Origin: JBBSIG01 sp038232215 | GTDB lineage: Bacteria; Actinomycetota; Thermoleophilia; Gaiellales; Gaiellaceae | Length of the DNA stretch: 8,302 bases | Reading direction: 5' to 3' | NCBI GenBank assembly: GCA_038232215.1 | Contig: JBBSIG010000108.1 | Span: 1 to 8,302, forward strand | Shown here: in pieces, positions 1-7,114 of the stretch | Position numbering within the stretch: position 1 is the first letter of the stretch | Layout of the letters: every line of letters starts with the position of its first letter | Program-made: the position numbers and the translations under genes | Notes under the pieces: model-generated | What the model was told of the DNA's origin: nothing | Seen by the model: the letters and a program-made list of their open reading frames with translations, nothing else | Databases searched by the model: none

Positions 1-170
1 CGGCCGCGGGGCAGGCCGCCGATGCCGAGGGCGAGATCGAGCGAGAGCGAGCCGGTCGACACGGCGCCCACCGAGACCGCGGCTGCGTCGTCCATCCGCA
101 TGATCGCCCCCTTGCCGAAGTTCCGCTCGATCTGTCCCAGCGCGACGTCGAGTGCCTGCTCGCGATCCAC
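1..170 (-). CDS. recA: RecA recombinase, N-terminal fragment (runs off window)
   Basis: RecA is the cytoplasmic ATP-dependent strand-exchange protein of homologous recombination and the coprotease that triggers LexA cleavage. Only the first 56 codons and two bases are present; the Walker A region lies beyond the left edge. The visible part carries typical RecA N-terminal patterns: ALDVALGQIERNFGKG (residues 6-21), IMRM (23-26), STGSLSLDLALGIGGLPRG (38-56). The GTG start at 170 is chosen because AGGAGG (180-185) sits 9 nt upstream and the family-like sequence begins within a few residues. The start is 5 nt past the thpR stop, so translation is probably coupled. No promoter or LexA-type palindrome fits in the gap, so expression should depend on the upstream genes. 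Identification is firm; the rest of the gene cannot be judged. Confidence 0.95.
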   Translation of the reverse strand, partial: MDREQALDVALGQIERNFGKGAIMRMDDAAAVSVGAVSTGSLSLDLALGIGGLPRG

Positions 171-175
171 CTCTA

Positions 176-745
176 TCAGCCTCCTAGGGCAACAGCTTCG
201 ATGACTTCGTACTGCGCTCCGCGGGATCGCAGCACCGAATGATAGAGGGCGGCGTCGGACGGACTCATCGGGCCGAGCTCCGGAACGGGCACCGCGCGGC
301 CCGGGCGCGCGTGGCCGCGCGGGAGCCGCAAGACCGTGAGGTGCGGAAGCCACGGTCGGCGCTCGCGCGTGTAGACACCGAGCGCCTCGAGACGCAGGGC
401 GAGCGCAGCCGCGAGCCCCTTCGCGCGCGCTCCCTCGTCGTCGAGCACGAGCATGCCGACGCTCCGCGTCTCGCGGTAGCGGAGCGGCGAGAGCACGATC
501 GGGCCGCACGCAGCGACAACCTCGCGCAGGACGCCGACGATCTCCCCGACGGCAGCGGCCGGCGTGCGCCCGAGAAAGGCGAGCGTGACGTGGAGCCTCT
601 CGGCCGGGACGATCCTGAGCCCGGCCCCCTCGGCGAAGGCGGTGCGCTGCCAGCGGACGACGGTCCGGAGGGCGTGCTCCGGCAGCCGTAGAGCGCAGAA
701 GAGTCGAAGGTGCTCATCCCCGCCCACGCTAGCGGGCGAGGTCAC
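176..745 (-). CDS. thpR: RNA 2',3'-cyclic phosphodiesterase (ThpR, LigT/2H family)
   Basis: ThpR opens 2',3'-cyclic phosphate ends of RNA to 2'-phosphates (EC 3.1.4.58); the family was first described as a 2'-5' RNA ligase. The 189-residue protein has the normal family length and both signature HxT motifs of the 2H superfamily: HVT at 52-54, in LHVTLAFLG, and HLT at 135-137, in PHLTVLR. The N-terminal LFCALRLP (15-22) is also typical. The start is GTG at 745, overlapping the cinA stop as GTGA; a GGAGG lies only 3 nt upstream, which is short, so coupling probably drives initiation. A GTG six codons further in (727) is possible but has no ribosome binding site. The gene sits between cinA and recA and its tail contains the recA ribosome binding site. 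The physiological RNA substrate is unknown. Confidence 0.93.
   Translation of the reverse strand: MTSPASVGGDEHLRLFCALRLPEHALRTVVRWQRTAFAEGAGLRIVPAERLHVTLAFLGRTPAAAVGEIVGVLREVVAACGPIVLSPLRYRETRSVGMLVLDDEGARAKGLAAALALRLEALGVYTRERRPWLPHLTVLRLPRGHARPGRAVPVPELGPMSPSDAALYHSVLRSRGAQYEVIEAVALGG
180..185 (-). promoter_or_regulatory. recA ribosome binding site inside the end of thpR
   Basis: On the minus strand AGGAGG lies 9 nt before the recA GTG and overlaps the last codons of thpR. It is the strongest Shine-Dalgarno sequence of the left gene group, whose other starts have weak or no such site. This suggests recA is translated more efficiently than its upstream partners from the same message. Confidence 0.75.
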
Positions 746-2013
746 ACGCCTCCGTGCCGACTCTGTGTCAGGAGACGCCGCAGGAGGTGGAGCGCCGAGA
801 CGGTGGCGCGCCGCCGCACCGAGTCGCGATCGAACGGATAGCTGAACTCCACCGCCTGCTCTCCCTCCGGCCCGGCGGCGTGCAGGTGGACGAGCCCCAC
901 CGGCTTCTCCGCGCTGCCGCCCCCGGGGCCGGCGACTCCCGTCACGGAGACTGCCACGTCGGCGCCGAGCCGCGCCCGCACGCCTGCCGCCATGGCGGCG
1001 GCGGTCTCGCTCGAGACCGCGCCGTGGGCCGCCAGCGTCTCCGCGGAGACGTCGAGCTCCTCGCGCTTCACGCCGTCCGAGTAGGCGACGACGCCGCCCA
1101 GGAAGACGTCGCTCGACCCGGGCACGGAGGTCAGGCGGGAGGCCACCATCCCGCCGGTGCAGGACTCCGCGGTCGCGAGCGTCAGCCCCCGCTCGCGGCA
1201 GAGCGCGAGCACGTGCTCCTCGATCGGTCGCTCGTCCCGTGCGAACAGGTGCGCGGCGAGCGGCTTCACGAGCCGCTCCTCGAGCTCACGCGCGCGCGCC
1301 TCGGCCCCCGCGTCCACGACGAGGTCGACGTGGATCTCGAAGTCGTGGGCGCAGATCGTCGCCTCCCCCCCGTCTCCGTCTCCCCCCGCCTCGGCGAGCG
1401 TCCGGGCCACGGTCGACTCGCTCGCCCCGAAGAAGCGGAGTGTCGTCCTGCCGGGCGGGCGGGCCCGCCCGAGCAGGCGCTTGAGGGGCTCCGTCTCCAG
1501 GGCTCGGGGCCATAGCCGTCGGAGCTCGCTCGGCGGCCCCGGCAGCGCGACGGCGACGCGCCCGTCGAGCGAGAGCACCACCCCGGGGGCGGTTCCGGCA
1601 AGCCCGAGCGAGATCGCCCCCGCGGGCAGCGTGGCCTGCTTGCGCACGCCGGGCTCGAACTCGGTGTACGGTCGGCCGAGCCGCTCGGCGAACCGGCGCG
1701 AGATTCCGCCGATCTCCTCCTGGAGGCCGGTATCCAGCTCGAGCTCACGGCCGGCCGCGCGGGCGAGGAGCTCGATCGTGCGGTCGTCGTGGGTCGGCCC
1801 GAGGCCGCCCGAGACGGCGCAGAGATCGGCCTCGAGCCCCTCGGCGAGGGCCGCCTCGAGCTCGTCCTCGCGGTCGCCGACGATCGTGATCCGGGCCGGC
1901 TCGAAGCCGAGCGAGAGCGTCTCCCGCGCGAGGAACGGCCCGTTCAGATCGGTCCGCTCACCCCGGACGAGCTCGCTCCCCGTGACGACGACGACGGCGC
2001 GGGGCCGGCTCAC
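742..2013 (-). CDS. cinA: CinA family protein: MoCF-like domain plus NMN deamidase
   Basis: CinA-type proteins join an N-terminal molybdopterin-binding-like (COG1058) domain to a C-terminal nicotinamide-nucleotide amidase (PncC, EC 3.5.1.42), which converts NMN to nicotinate mononucleotide in pyridine-nucleotide salvage. The 423-residue product has normal full length. The first domain shows TGSELVRG (11-18) and SGGLGPTHDD (68-77); the middle part around TTLRFFGASE looks like the CinA KH-type region; the amidase domain has AESCTGG (282-288), with the family's conserved serine and cysteine, and SVTGVAGPGG (356-365). The open frame extends further upstream inside rodZ, but family similarity begins at GTG 2013, which overlaps the rodZ stop as GTGA; there is no clear Shine-Dalgarno sequence, so coupling is inferred. 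In several bacteria cinA lies directly before recA; here thpR is placed between them. All motifs are intact, so an active amidase is likely. Confidence 0.95.
   Translation of the reverse strand: MSRPRAVVVVTGSELVRGERTDLNGPFLARETLSLGFEPARITIVGDREDELEAALAEGLEADLCAVSGGLGPTHDDRTIELLARAAGRELELDTGLQEEIGGISRRFAERLGRPYTEFEPGVRKQATLPAGAISLGLAGTAPGVVLSLDGRVAVALPGPPSELRRLWPRALETEPLKRLLGRARPPGRTTLRFFGASESTVARTLAEAGGDGDGGEATICAHDFEIHVDLVVDAGAEARARELEERLVKPLAAHLFARDERPIEEHVLALCRERGLTLATAESCTGGMVASRLTSVPGSSDVFLGGVVAYSDGVKREELDVSAETLAAHGAVSSETAAAMAAGVRARLGADVAVSVTGVAGPGGGSAEKPVGLVHLHAAGPEGEQAVEFSYPFDRDSVRRRATVSALHLLRRLLTQSRHGGV
1447..1477. repeat. GC-rich inverted repeat inside cinA
   Basis: A perfect 16-nt palindrome (1456-1471, CGGGCGGGCCCGCCCG) is flanked by a further pair of 5-nt complementary arms, CCTGC at 1447-1451 and GCAGG at 1473-1477, separated by unequal bulges. 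It falls in the coding sequence for an Arg/Pro/Gly-rich loop of CinA just before the KH-like part. It may only reflect GC-rich codons for those residues. Confidence 0.35.
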
Positions 2014-2744
2014 GTACCGCCGGTCGGCGCCCAGAGAGCCTTGCCGGTGGCGACCAGGGCGACGGAGGCGTCCCGTACGGCGGGATGGTGCACCTTGCCG
2101 TTCAGCCTGAAGCGGAGGTCGCCCGGCGAGCCGACGAGGAGCCACAGCCGCTGCCGGACGTACACCCGCGTCTCGCCTTTCAGGATGGTGCCGCCGAAGA
2201 GCAGCCTCCCGGTCGGGCCTCCCTCGCGTACCTCGAGGCGGGAGTCTCCGCGGGCCGCGGTGACGCGCAGGTGCGCGGCGACCGGCCGGCGGCTCGATCC
2301 GATCCCGCTGGCCACCGCCTGCGTCCGCCCGAGGTTCGGGATCGCCGTCTTGCCCGGATCGCCGCCCCCGAACTTCCACGCCGCGATCACGAGCAGCATG
2401 GCTCCCACGATGCCCGCGATCGCGAGGAGCACGACCCGCGACTCGACCCGGCGGTGCTGGCGGTGCGCAGCCGAGTCGCGCCGGGCGCGGAACGGCGCCT
2501 CCTCCTCGCCGATCACGTAGCGCGAGTTGTACTCCTCGACGTAGAGCTCGCCGTCGAGGCCGAGGCACTCGGAGTAGGAGCGGAGGAAGCCCTTCACGTA
2601 CGTCGCGGAGGGCAGGACCTCGAACTGCTCGTCCTCGAGCGCGCGCAGGTACTTGCCCCTGATCTTGGTCGTCTGCTCCAGCTCGGGAAAGTCGAGACCC
2701 TGGCGCAGGCGGGCCTCTCGCAGACTGATGCCGATCTCGAACAC
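2010..2744 (-). CDS. RodZ-like membrane-anchored helix-turn-helix protein
   Basis: The 244-residue protein has the architecture of RodZ: an N-terminal XRE-type helix-turn-helix of the HTH_25 kind (about 5-72, with LREARLRQGL, TKIRGKYLRALE and YVKGFLRSY), a basic juxtamembrane stretch (86-103), one transmembrane segment (about 104-123) and an extracytoplasmic C-terminal beta-rich domain resembling DUF4115 (about 157-215). RodZ links MreB to the cell envelope in rod-shaped bacteria; whether this organism has MreB is not visible, so a role in morphogenesis is inference. The start is GTG at 2744. It has no Shine-Dalgarno sequence, but TAGACT lies 8 nt upstream, which suggests a leaderless message. 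The gene is first of the group leading to recA and overlaps cinA by GTGA. It follows the small membrane protein gene by 34 nt without a visible terminator, so read-through from the transporter genes is possible. Confidence 0.88.
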   Translation of the reverse strand: MFEIGISLREARLRQGLDFPELEQTTKIRGKYLRALEDEQFEVLPSATYVKGFLRSYSECLGLDGELYVEEYNSRYVIGEEEAPFRARRDSAAHRQHRRVESRVVLLAIAGIVGAMLLVIAAWKFGGGDPGKTAIPNLGRTQAVASGIGSSRRPVAAHLRVTAARGDSRLEVREGGPTGRLLFGGTILKGETRVYVRQRLWLLVGSPGDLRFRLNGKVHHPAVRDASVALVATGKALWAPTGGT

Positions 2745-2752
2745 GGCCCGGG

Positions 2753-2758
2753 AGTCTA
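2753..2758 (-). promoter_or_regulatory. Probable -10 element of a leaderless rodZ-cinA-thpR-recA message
   Basis: TAGACT on the minus strand matches the TANNNT pattern of actinobacterial -10 boxes. Eight bases separate it from the GTG of the rodZ-like gene, so transcription should begin at or within a couple of bases of the start codon. There is no recognisable -35 hexamer 16-18 nt upstream. The absence of a Shine-Dalgarno sequence fits leaderless translation. The same layout occurs before the ATPase gene. Confidence 0.5.
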
Positions 2759-2778
2759 AGGCAGCGAGCGCGCCGGTA

Positions 2779-3078
2779 CTACCCCGCCACGAGCTCGAGC
2801 ACCGCGTAGAAACCGACGGCGAGCGCCGCCGTCACAGCGACGCAGATGCCGAGCACCCCGAGTGCCCTCCCCAGTCGGACCGTTCGCTCGCCTCCGACCC
2901 GACCGAGGGTCCGCTCCCTGACGAAGCGGGCCCGCCTCGCCAGCGAGATCGCGACGAGCCCGAGAAGGGTCGCCACCGGGATCCCGGCCCAGGCGTCGAG
3001 AAGCTCGAGGCCGGCCACGAAGCGCGTGACCGCGACGGCCGCCGGTACCGCCGCCACCGCGAGCAGCCCGAGCAGCAC
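2779..3078 (-). CDS. Small membrane protein, unknown function, three predicted segments
   Basis: I do not recognise this protein. From GTG 3078 it has 99 residues and three hydrophobic stretches: one right at the N-terminus (VLLGLLAVAAVPAAVAV), one around residues 30-45 (GIPVATLLGLVAISLA) and one at the C-terminus (LGVLGICVAVTAALAVGFYA). An Arg-rich loop (RRARFVRERTLGRVGGERTVRLGR) lies between the last two and should be cytoplasmic. GTG 3078 is preferred because GGGAG (3084-3088) lies 5 nt upstream. A longer form from TTG 3126 would overlap the permease end by 26 nt and add 16 residues, but has no ribosome binding site. The gene begins 22 nt after the second permease, so it is probably cotranscribed with the importer. 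A transporter accessory role is only guilt by position. Confidence 0.7.
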   Translation of the reverse strand: MLLGLLAVAAVPAAVAVTRFVAGLELLDAWAGIPVATLLGLVAISLARRARFVRERTLGRVGGERTVRLGRALGVLGICVAVTAALAVGFYAVLELVAG

Positions 3079-3100
3079 CGACGCTCCCGCGCGGATGCTC

Positions 3101-4312
3101 CTACTGCTTCTTGTACGGACGGCCAATCGCTGCCGGCGGGATCGAGCGGCCGATCACTCCCGCGACCGCGATCAGGGTTAGGACGTAGGGGAGCGCCTGG
3201 AAGAGCGTCGCGGCCGAGCCGGAATACGCGGGCAGACGCTGCGCGAGCGCGCTCGAGAACCCGAACAGCACCGCCGCCCCGAAGGCGCCGAAGGGCCGCC
3301 ACTTGCCGAAGATCAGCGCGGCGAGCCCGATGAAGCCCCGGCCGGCGGTCATGTTCTGGTTGAAGGAGTGCACGAAGCCGATCGAGAGATAGGCGCCGCC
3401 GAGGGCGGCGAGCATCCCGGAGACGGTCACCGCGGCATAGCGAACGCGGTACACGGAGATGCCGACCGTGTCCGCGGCGCGGGGGTGCTCCCCGACCGAG
3501 CGGATCCGCAGGCCGAGCGGCGTCCTGAACATGACGACGTAGGAGACGACGAGGAGGGCGAGCGCGAGCCAGATCATCAGGTTCAGCTGCCCGACCGCGG
3601 GCCCGACGAAGTACAGGTCCCTGAGGCCGGGAATCGTCACGTTCGGGATGTCCGAGATGTTCGCGGGCGTCCCCGCGTCGCCGTAGACGTCGATGAACAG
3701 GTAGCCCGTCACGCCGAGCGCGAGAAAGTTGACCGCCGTCCCGCCCACGATCTGGTCGGCGCGCAGCGTGATCGCGAAGAACGCGTGGATGAGCGCTAGC
3801 AAGCCTCCGGCGAGCATCGCGACGGCGAGGCCCCAGACCCAGCTCCCGAGCTTGTCGTCGGCCAGGATCCCGAAGAACGCCCCCGTCAGCATCATCCCCT
3901 CGAGGCCGATGTTCACGACCCCGCTGCGCTCGGAGAACATGCCGCCGATCGCCGCGAACGTGAGCGGCGTCGCGAAGCGGAGCGTGGCCGCGAGGAGCGC
4001 CGACCAGACCACGACCTGGTCGAGGTTGGCGGTGCTCGAGCGCGTCGCCGCCACGCCGCCGACGATGCCGAGGAGGCCGGCGGCCACGGCGCCCCAGCCC
4101 AGGCGCCGCTGCGCGCGCGAGATGGCCCAGATCCCGGCGGCGATCGCGAGGATCCCGAGCGCGACCGGCCAGAGCCTCGTCCGGCTCTGGAGCGGCGGCA
4201 GGGCGAGCCAGAACGCGAGCAGGCCGAGCGCGATCCCGACGAGCGCGACCGACCGCGGCTCCGTCAGCCGCGCCGGGTCGAGACGGAGGCGGCTCTCGGC
4301 ACGCGCGATCAC
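3101..4312 (-). CDS. BMP-type (nucleoside) ABC transporter permease 2, YufQ-like
   Basis: This is the second of two dissimilar inner-membrane permeases (BPD_transp_2 family) of the importer. The 403-residue product carries the typical FSERSGVVNIGLEGMMLTGA stretch at 126-145, ADQIVGGTAVNFLALG (185-200), the ATPase-contacting loop RSVGEHPRAADTVGISV (271-287) and GRGFIGLAALIFGKW (324-338). About 8 segments are expected in the core. About 80 extra residues precede the usual family start (near 108) and contain three more hydrophobic stretches (about 22-40, 48-65, 73-90). The start is GTG at 4312, overlapping the stop of permease 1 as GTGA; open frame continues upstream but lies within permease 1 and reads as a shadow. 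No good ribosome binding site is seen, so coupling is likely. Nucleoside specificity rests on family resemblance only. Confidence 0.92.
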   Translation of the reverse strand: MIARAESRLRLDPARLTEPRSVALVGIALGLLAFWLALPPLQSRTRLWPVALGILAIAAGIWAISRAQRRLGWGAVAAGLLGIVGGVAATRSSTANLDQVVVWSALLAATLRFATPLTFAAIGGMFSERSGVVNIGLEGMMLTGAFFGILADDKLGSWVWGLAVAMLAGGLLALIHAFFAITLRADQIVGGTAVNFLALGVTGYLFIDVYGDAGTPANISDIPNVTIPGLRDLYFVGPAVGQLNLMIWLALALLVVSYVVMFRTPLGLRIRSVGEHPRAADTVGISVYRVRYAAVTVSGMLAALGGAYLSIGFVHSFNQNMTAGRGFIGLAALIFGKWRPFGAFGAAVLFGFSSALAQRLPAYSGSAATLFQALPYVLTLIAVAGVIGRSIPPAAIGRPYKKQ

Positions 4313-5577
4313 GGGCTCGAGGCGGCCTTCGGCGCTGCTCGGCCCCGCGCGAGCCCGAGCTTCTTGCGCGCCTGCCACAGGGAGAGCACGAGCACGTCCG
4401 CGCCGACGAAGAGGATGATCAGGCCCTGGATCAGCAAGGTGAGGTTGCTCGCGAGCCTCGGGTCGAAGATGGACGGGTCGAGCTGGCGGGTCGAGGTGCC
4501 GACGAGGAGACCGCCGAAGAGCACCGAGCCGAAGAAGACGCCGACCGCCGTATTGCGGCCGAGCAGCGCGACCGCGATGCCGATGAAGCCGAGGGTCGAG
4601 GCCTGGATGTCGTTCGTGTTCAGGCGGAACTCCCAGCCGAGCACGTCCAGAGCGCCGGCGAGCCCGGCGAAGAGCCCGGAGATCGCCATCGCCAGGAAGT
4701 AGTTCTTGCGCACGCTGATCCCGCCGTAGCGCGCCGCCTCCGGGTTGAAGCCCACCGCGCGCACCTCGTAGCCGAGCGTGGTGCGGTTCAGGACGACCCA
4801 GAAGGCGACGAGCGCCCCGAGCGCGACGAAGAAGCCGACGTGCAGTCCCTGCAGGATCGGATCTCCCCAGAACACAGGCAGCTTCGCGCCCTCGGCGACG
4901 TCGTTCGAGATCGGCACGGACGTCTGCGTGTCGCTCTGGAGCGGGCCGCCGAGCCCGAACAGGTAGCTCCCCGCCCAGTACGCGATCCAGTTCAGCATGA
5001 TCGTCGAGATCACCTCGTGGGCGCCGACGGTGGCCTTCAGGAAACCGGCTATCCCGGCCCACGCCGCACCTGCGAGCGCTGCGCACACGATCGCGAGGAG
5101 GACGTGGGGAAAGTGCGCCATGCTCGCGAACGAGGAGCCGACGTAGACCCCGACGATCGAGCCGGTGATGTACTGGCCCTGGCCGCCGATGTTGAACATC
5201 CCGCAGCGGAAGGCGAAGGCGACGGCCAGCCCCGTCAGCATCAGGGTCGTCGAGATCAGGAGCGTCTGCTGGAGGTTGAGCGCCGCATCGGCGCGTGCCT
5301 GCCCGCTCACCCACGGGAACAGCCAGTTCAGCCCGGTCCCGTTGAAGACCGCCCGGTAGGTCGAGAGCGGATTGTGCCCGGTGGCGAGCACGACGATCCC
5401 GCCCACCAGGAACGCGATCATGGCCGTCAGGAGCGGAGTGACGATGCCGCCGGCGCGCTGGTAGAGGGCGAGACGGGCCGCCACGCTCTGGTTCTCGCCG
5501 TCGCTCGGAGGCGGCGAGACCTCCGGCGCGCCCGGGCTGGCCGGACCCCCGCTCTCCGGAGGAAGTCCCCGGGTCAA
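4309..5577 (-). CDS. BMP-type (nucleoside) ABC transporter permease 1, YufP-like
   Basis: First permease of the importer, 422 residues, BPD_transp_2 family. Diagnostic stretches are FRCGMFNIGGQGQYITG (123-139), GAHEVISTIMLNWIAYW (185-201), the probable ATPase-contacting loop RAVGFNPEAARYGGISV (273-289) and LGFIGIAVALLGRN (329-342). About ten membrane segments are expected, the first at about 45-66. The N-terminal 30 residues are a Pro/Gly/Ser-rich cytoplasmic tail of low complexity, and the C-terminus is a basic tail after the last helix. The start is taken as TTG 5577 because TTGA overlaps the ATPase stop, like the other joints here; GTG at 5484 (residue 32) would remove the tail and is a real alternative. 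A heterodimer with the next gene product would form the pore. Confidence 0.93.
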   Translation of the reverse strand: MTRGLPPESGGPASPGAPEVSPPPSDGENQSVAARLALYQRAGGIVTPLLTAMIAFLVGGIVVLATGHNPLSTYRAVFNGTGLNWLFPWVSGQARADAALNLQQTLLISTTLMLTGLAVAFAFRCGMFNIGGQGQYITGSIVGVYVGSSFASMAHFPHVLLAIVCAALAGAAWAGIAGFLKATVGAHEVISTIMLNWIAYWAGSYLFGLGGPLQSDTQTSVPISNDVAEGAKLPVFWGDPILQGLHVGFFVALGALVAFWVVLNRTTLGYEVRAVGFNPEAARYGGISVRKNYFLAMAISGLFAGLAGALDVLGWEFRLNTNDIQASTLGFIGIAVALLGRNTAVGVFFGSVLFGGLLVGTSTRQLDPSIFDPRLASNLTLLIQGLIILFVGADVLVLSLWQARKKLGLARGRAAPKAASSP

Positions 5578-7106
5578 GCGGCCACGGTCTCCGTGGTGCC
5601 GCCCGTCATCGCGATGCCGAGCTCCTCCTCGGTCGCCTGCGGGCCGTACTCGCCCACGATCCGCCCCTCGTAGAGCACGAGGATGCGGTCCGAGAGCGAG
5701 AGGATCTCCTCCAGCTCGAGCGAGACGAGCAGGACCGCCTTGCCGCTGTCGCGCTGCTCGACGAGGCGGCGGTGGACGAACTCGATGGCGCCGACGTCGA
5801 GCCCGCGCGTCGGCTGGGCGGCGACGAGGACGCGCGGGTCGCGGGCCACCTCCCGCGCGATCACGACCTTCTGCTGGTTGCCGCCCGAGAGCGCGGCGGC
5901 GCGCGTCTGCGGGCCGCCCCCGCGCACGTCGAACTCCCGCAGCAGGCGGCGCGCCCGGGCGACGAGCCTGCGAGGAAAGAGCCAGCCGAAGCGCGAGTCC
6001 GGCTCCTCGCGGTAGTCGTGCAGGGCGATGTTCTCGGCGAGCGAGAACTCGAGCACGAGCCCGCGGCGCTGACGGTCCTGCGGGATGTGTCCGACGCCGG
6101 AGTCGAGCATCGCGCGCGCGCTCGCGCCCGTGACGTCGCGTCCGCCGACCCGGACGGCGCCGCTCTCGAGGCGGCGCAGGCCCGTGATCGCGTCGATCAG
6201 CTCGCTCTGGCCGTTCGCGTCGACGCCCGCGATGCCGACGATCTCGCCCGCGTGCACCGTGAAGGAGACGCCCCGGACGGCCTCGAGCCCGCGGTCGTCG
6301 TCGACGCGCGCGTCCACCACCTCGAGCAGCGCCTCGCCCGGCCTGGCGGCCTCCTTCTCGACGCGCAGGAGAACCTCGCGGCCGACCATCAGTCGGGCGA
6401 GCTGCTCCTCCGTCGCGCCCGCCGCCGGCACGGTGTCGATCCTCTTGCCCCGCCGGAGAACCGTGATGCGATCGGCGATCTCGAGCACCTCGTTCAGCTT
6501 GTGCGTGATGAAGATGATCGAGATTCCCTCCCGCGTGAGCGCGCGTAGGATGCCGAAGAGCTCGGCGGCCTCCTGCGGCGTGAGCACGGCCGTCGGCTCG
6601 TCGAGGACGAGGATGTCCGCGTTGCGGTAGAGCGCCTTCAGGATCTCGACCCGTTGCTGCTGACCGACCGAGATGCTCTCGATCCGCTCGTCCGGCTCGA
6701 TCGCGAAGTGGAACCTGCGCGACAGCTCGCGGACGCGGTCTCTCGCGGCCTCCTCGTCGAGCAGGAAGCCGGCGCGGCGCGGCTCGGTCGCGAGCACGAT
6801 GTTCTCGGCCACGGTCATCACCGGAATGAGCATGAAGTGCTGGTGCACCATGCCGATCCCGTGCTCGATCGCCTCGCGCGGCGAGCCGAGCGAGACCGGC
6901 CGGCCGTCGACGAGGATCTCGCCCTCGTCCGGTCGATAGAGGCCGTAGAGGACGTTCATCAGCGTCGACTTGCCGGCGCCGTTCTCGCCGAGCAGCGCGT
7001 GCACCTCGCCGCGGCGGAGGTCGAAGTCGACCGCGTCGTCGGCGACGAGGTCGCCGAAGCGCTTCGTGATCGCGCGGAGCTCGAGGACGGGCGCGTCGTC
7101 GACCAC
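5574..7106 (-). CDS. BMP-type (nucleoside) ABC transporter ATPase with two NBDs
   Basis: This 510-residue cytoplasmic ATPase energises the importer and resembles NupA/YufO and the sugar ATPases RbsA/XylG. The first nucleotide-binding domain is complete: Walker A GENGAGKST (40-48), signature SVGQQQ (146-151), Walker B ILVLDEP (165-171) and the H-loop histidine 202 in THKL. The second has SGGNQQK (407-413) but a degenerate Walker A (GVDANGQSE, 294-302, no lysine), AAQPTRGLD (429-437) with Gln in place of the catalytic Glu, and Ser 462 at the H-loop. This asymmetry is normal for the family and implies one hydrolytic site. The start is GTG 7106; no Shine-Dalgarno sequence precedes it, while TAGAAT lies 8 nt upstream, so it may be leaderless. 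It follows the binding-protein gene by 85 nt. Confidence 0.95.
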   Translation of the reverse strand: MVDDAPVLELRAITKRFGDLVADDAVDFDLRRGEVHALLGENGAGKSTLMNVLYGLYRPDEGEILVDGRPVSLGSPREAIEHGIGMVHQHFMLIPVMTVAENIVLATEPRRAGFLLDEEAARDRVRELSRRFHFAIEPDERIESISVGQQQRVEILKALYRNADILVLDEPTAVLTPQEAAELFGILRALTREGISIIFITHKLNEVLEIADRITVLRRGKRIDTVPAAGATEEQLARLMVGREVLLRVEKEAARPGEALLEVVDARVDDDRGLEAVRGVSFTVHAGEIVGIAGVDANGQSELIDAITGLRRLESGAVRVGGRDVTGASARAMLDSGVGHIPQDRQRRGLVLEFSLAENIALHDYREEPDSRFGWLFPRRLVARARRLLREFDVRGGGPQTRAAALSGGNQQKVVIAREVARDPRVLVAAQPTRGLDVGAIEFVHRRLVEQRDSGKAVLLVSLELEEILSLSDRILVLYEGRIVGEYGPQATEEELGIAMTGGTTETVAA

Positions 7107-7114
7107 TGGCGGCG

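Noticed and set aside
2014..2568. Upstream extension of the cinA frame inside the rodZ-like gene
   Set aside because: It is an Arg/Pro/Gly-rich shadow of rodZ. CinA similarity starts right at GTG 2013, which overlaps the rodZ stop.
2736..2745. TCGAAC at the rodZ start, resembling half of an actinobacterial SOS box
   Set aside because: The second half-site GTTCGA is missing at the needed distance, and the bases encode the first residues of the rodZ-like protein.
2745..2778. Terminator between the small membrane protein gene and rodZ
   Set aside because: No stem with useful length and no T-run could be found in the 34-nt gap.
4313..5314. Upstream extension of the permease 2 frame inside permease 1
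   Set aside because: The translation is hydrophilic shadow sequence over a gene with clear permease motifs, so no fused 737-residue protein is likely.
6190..6235. Degenerate Walker A in the second ATPase domain as a sign of inactivation
   Set aside because: Loss of the lysine and the catalytic glutamate in the second domain is normal for this ATPase family, and the first domain is intact.
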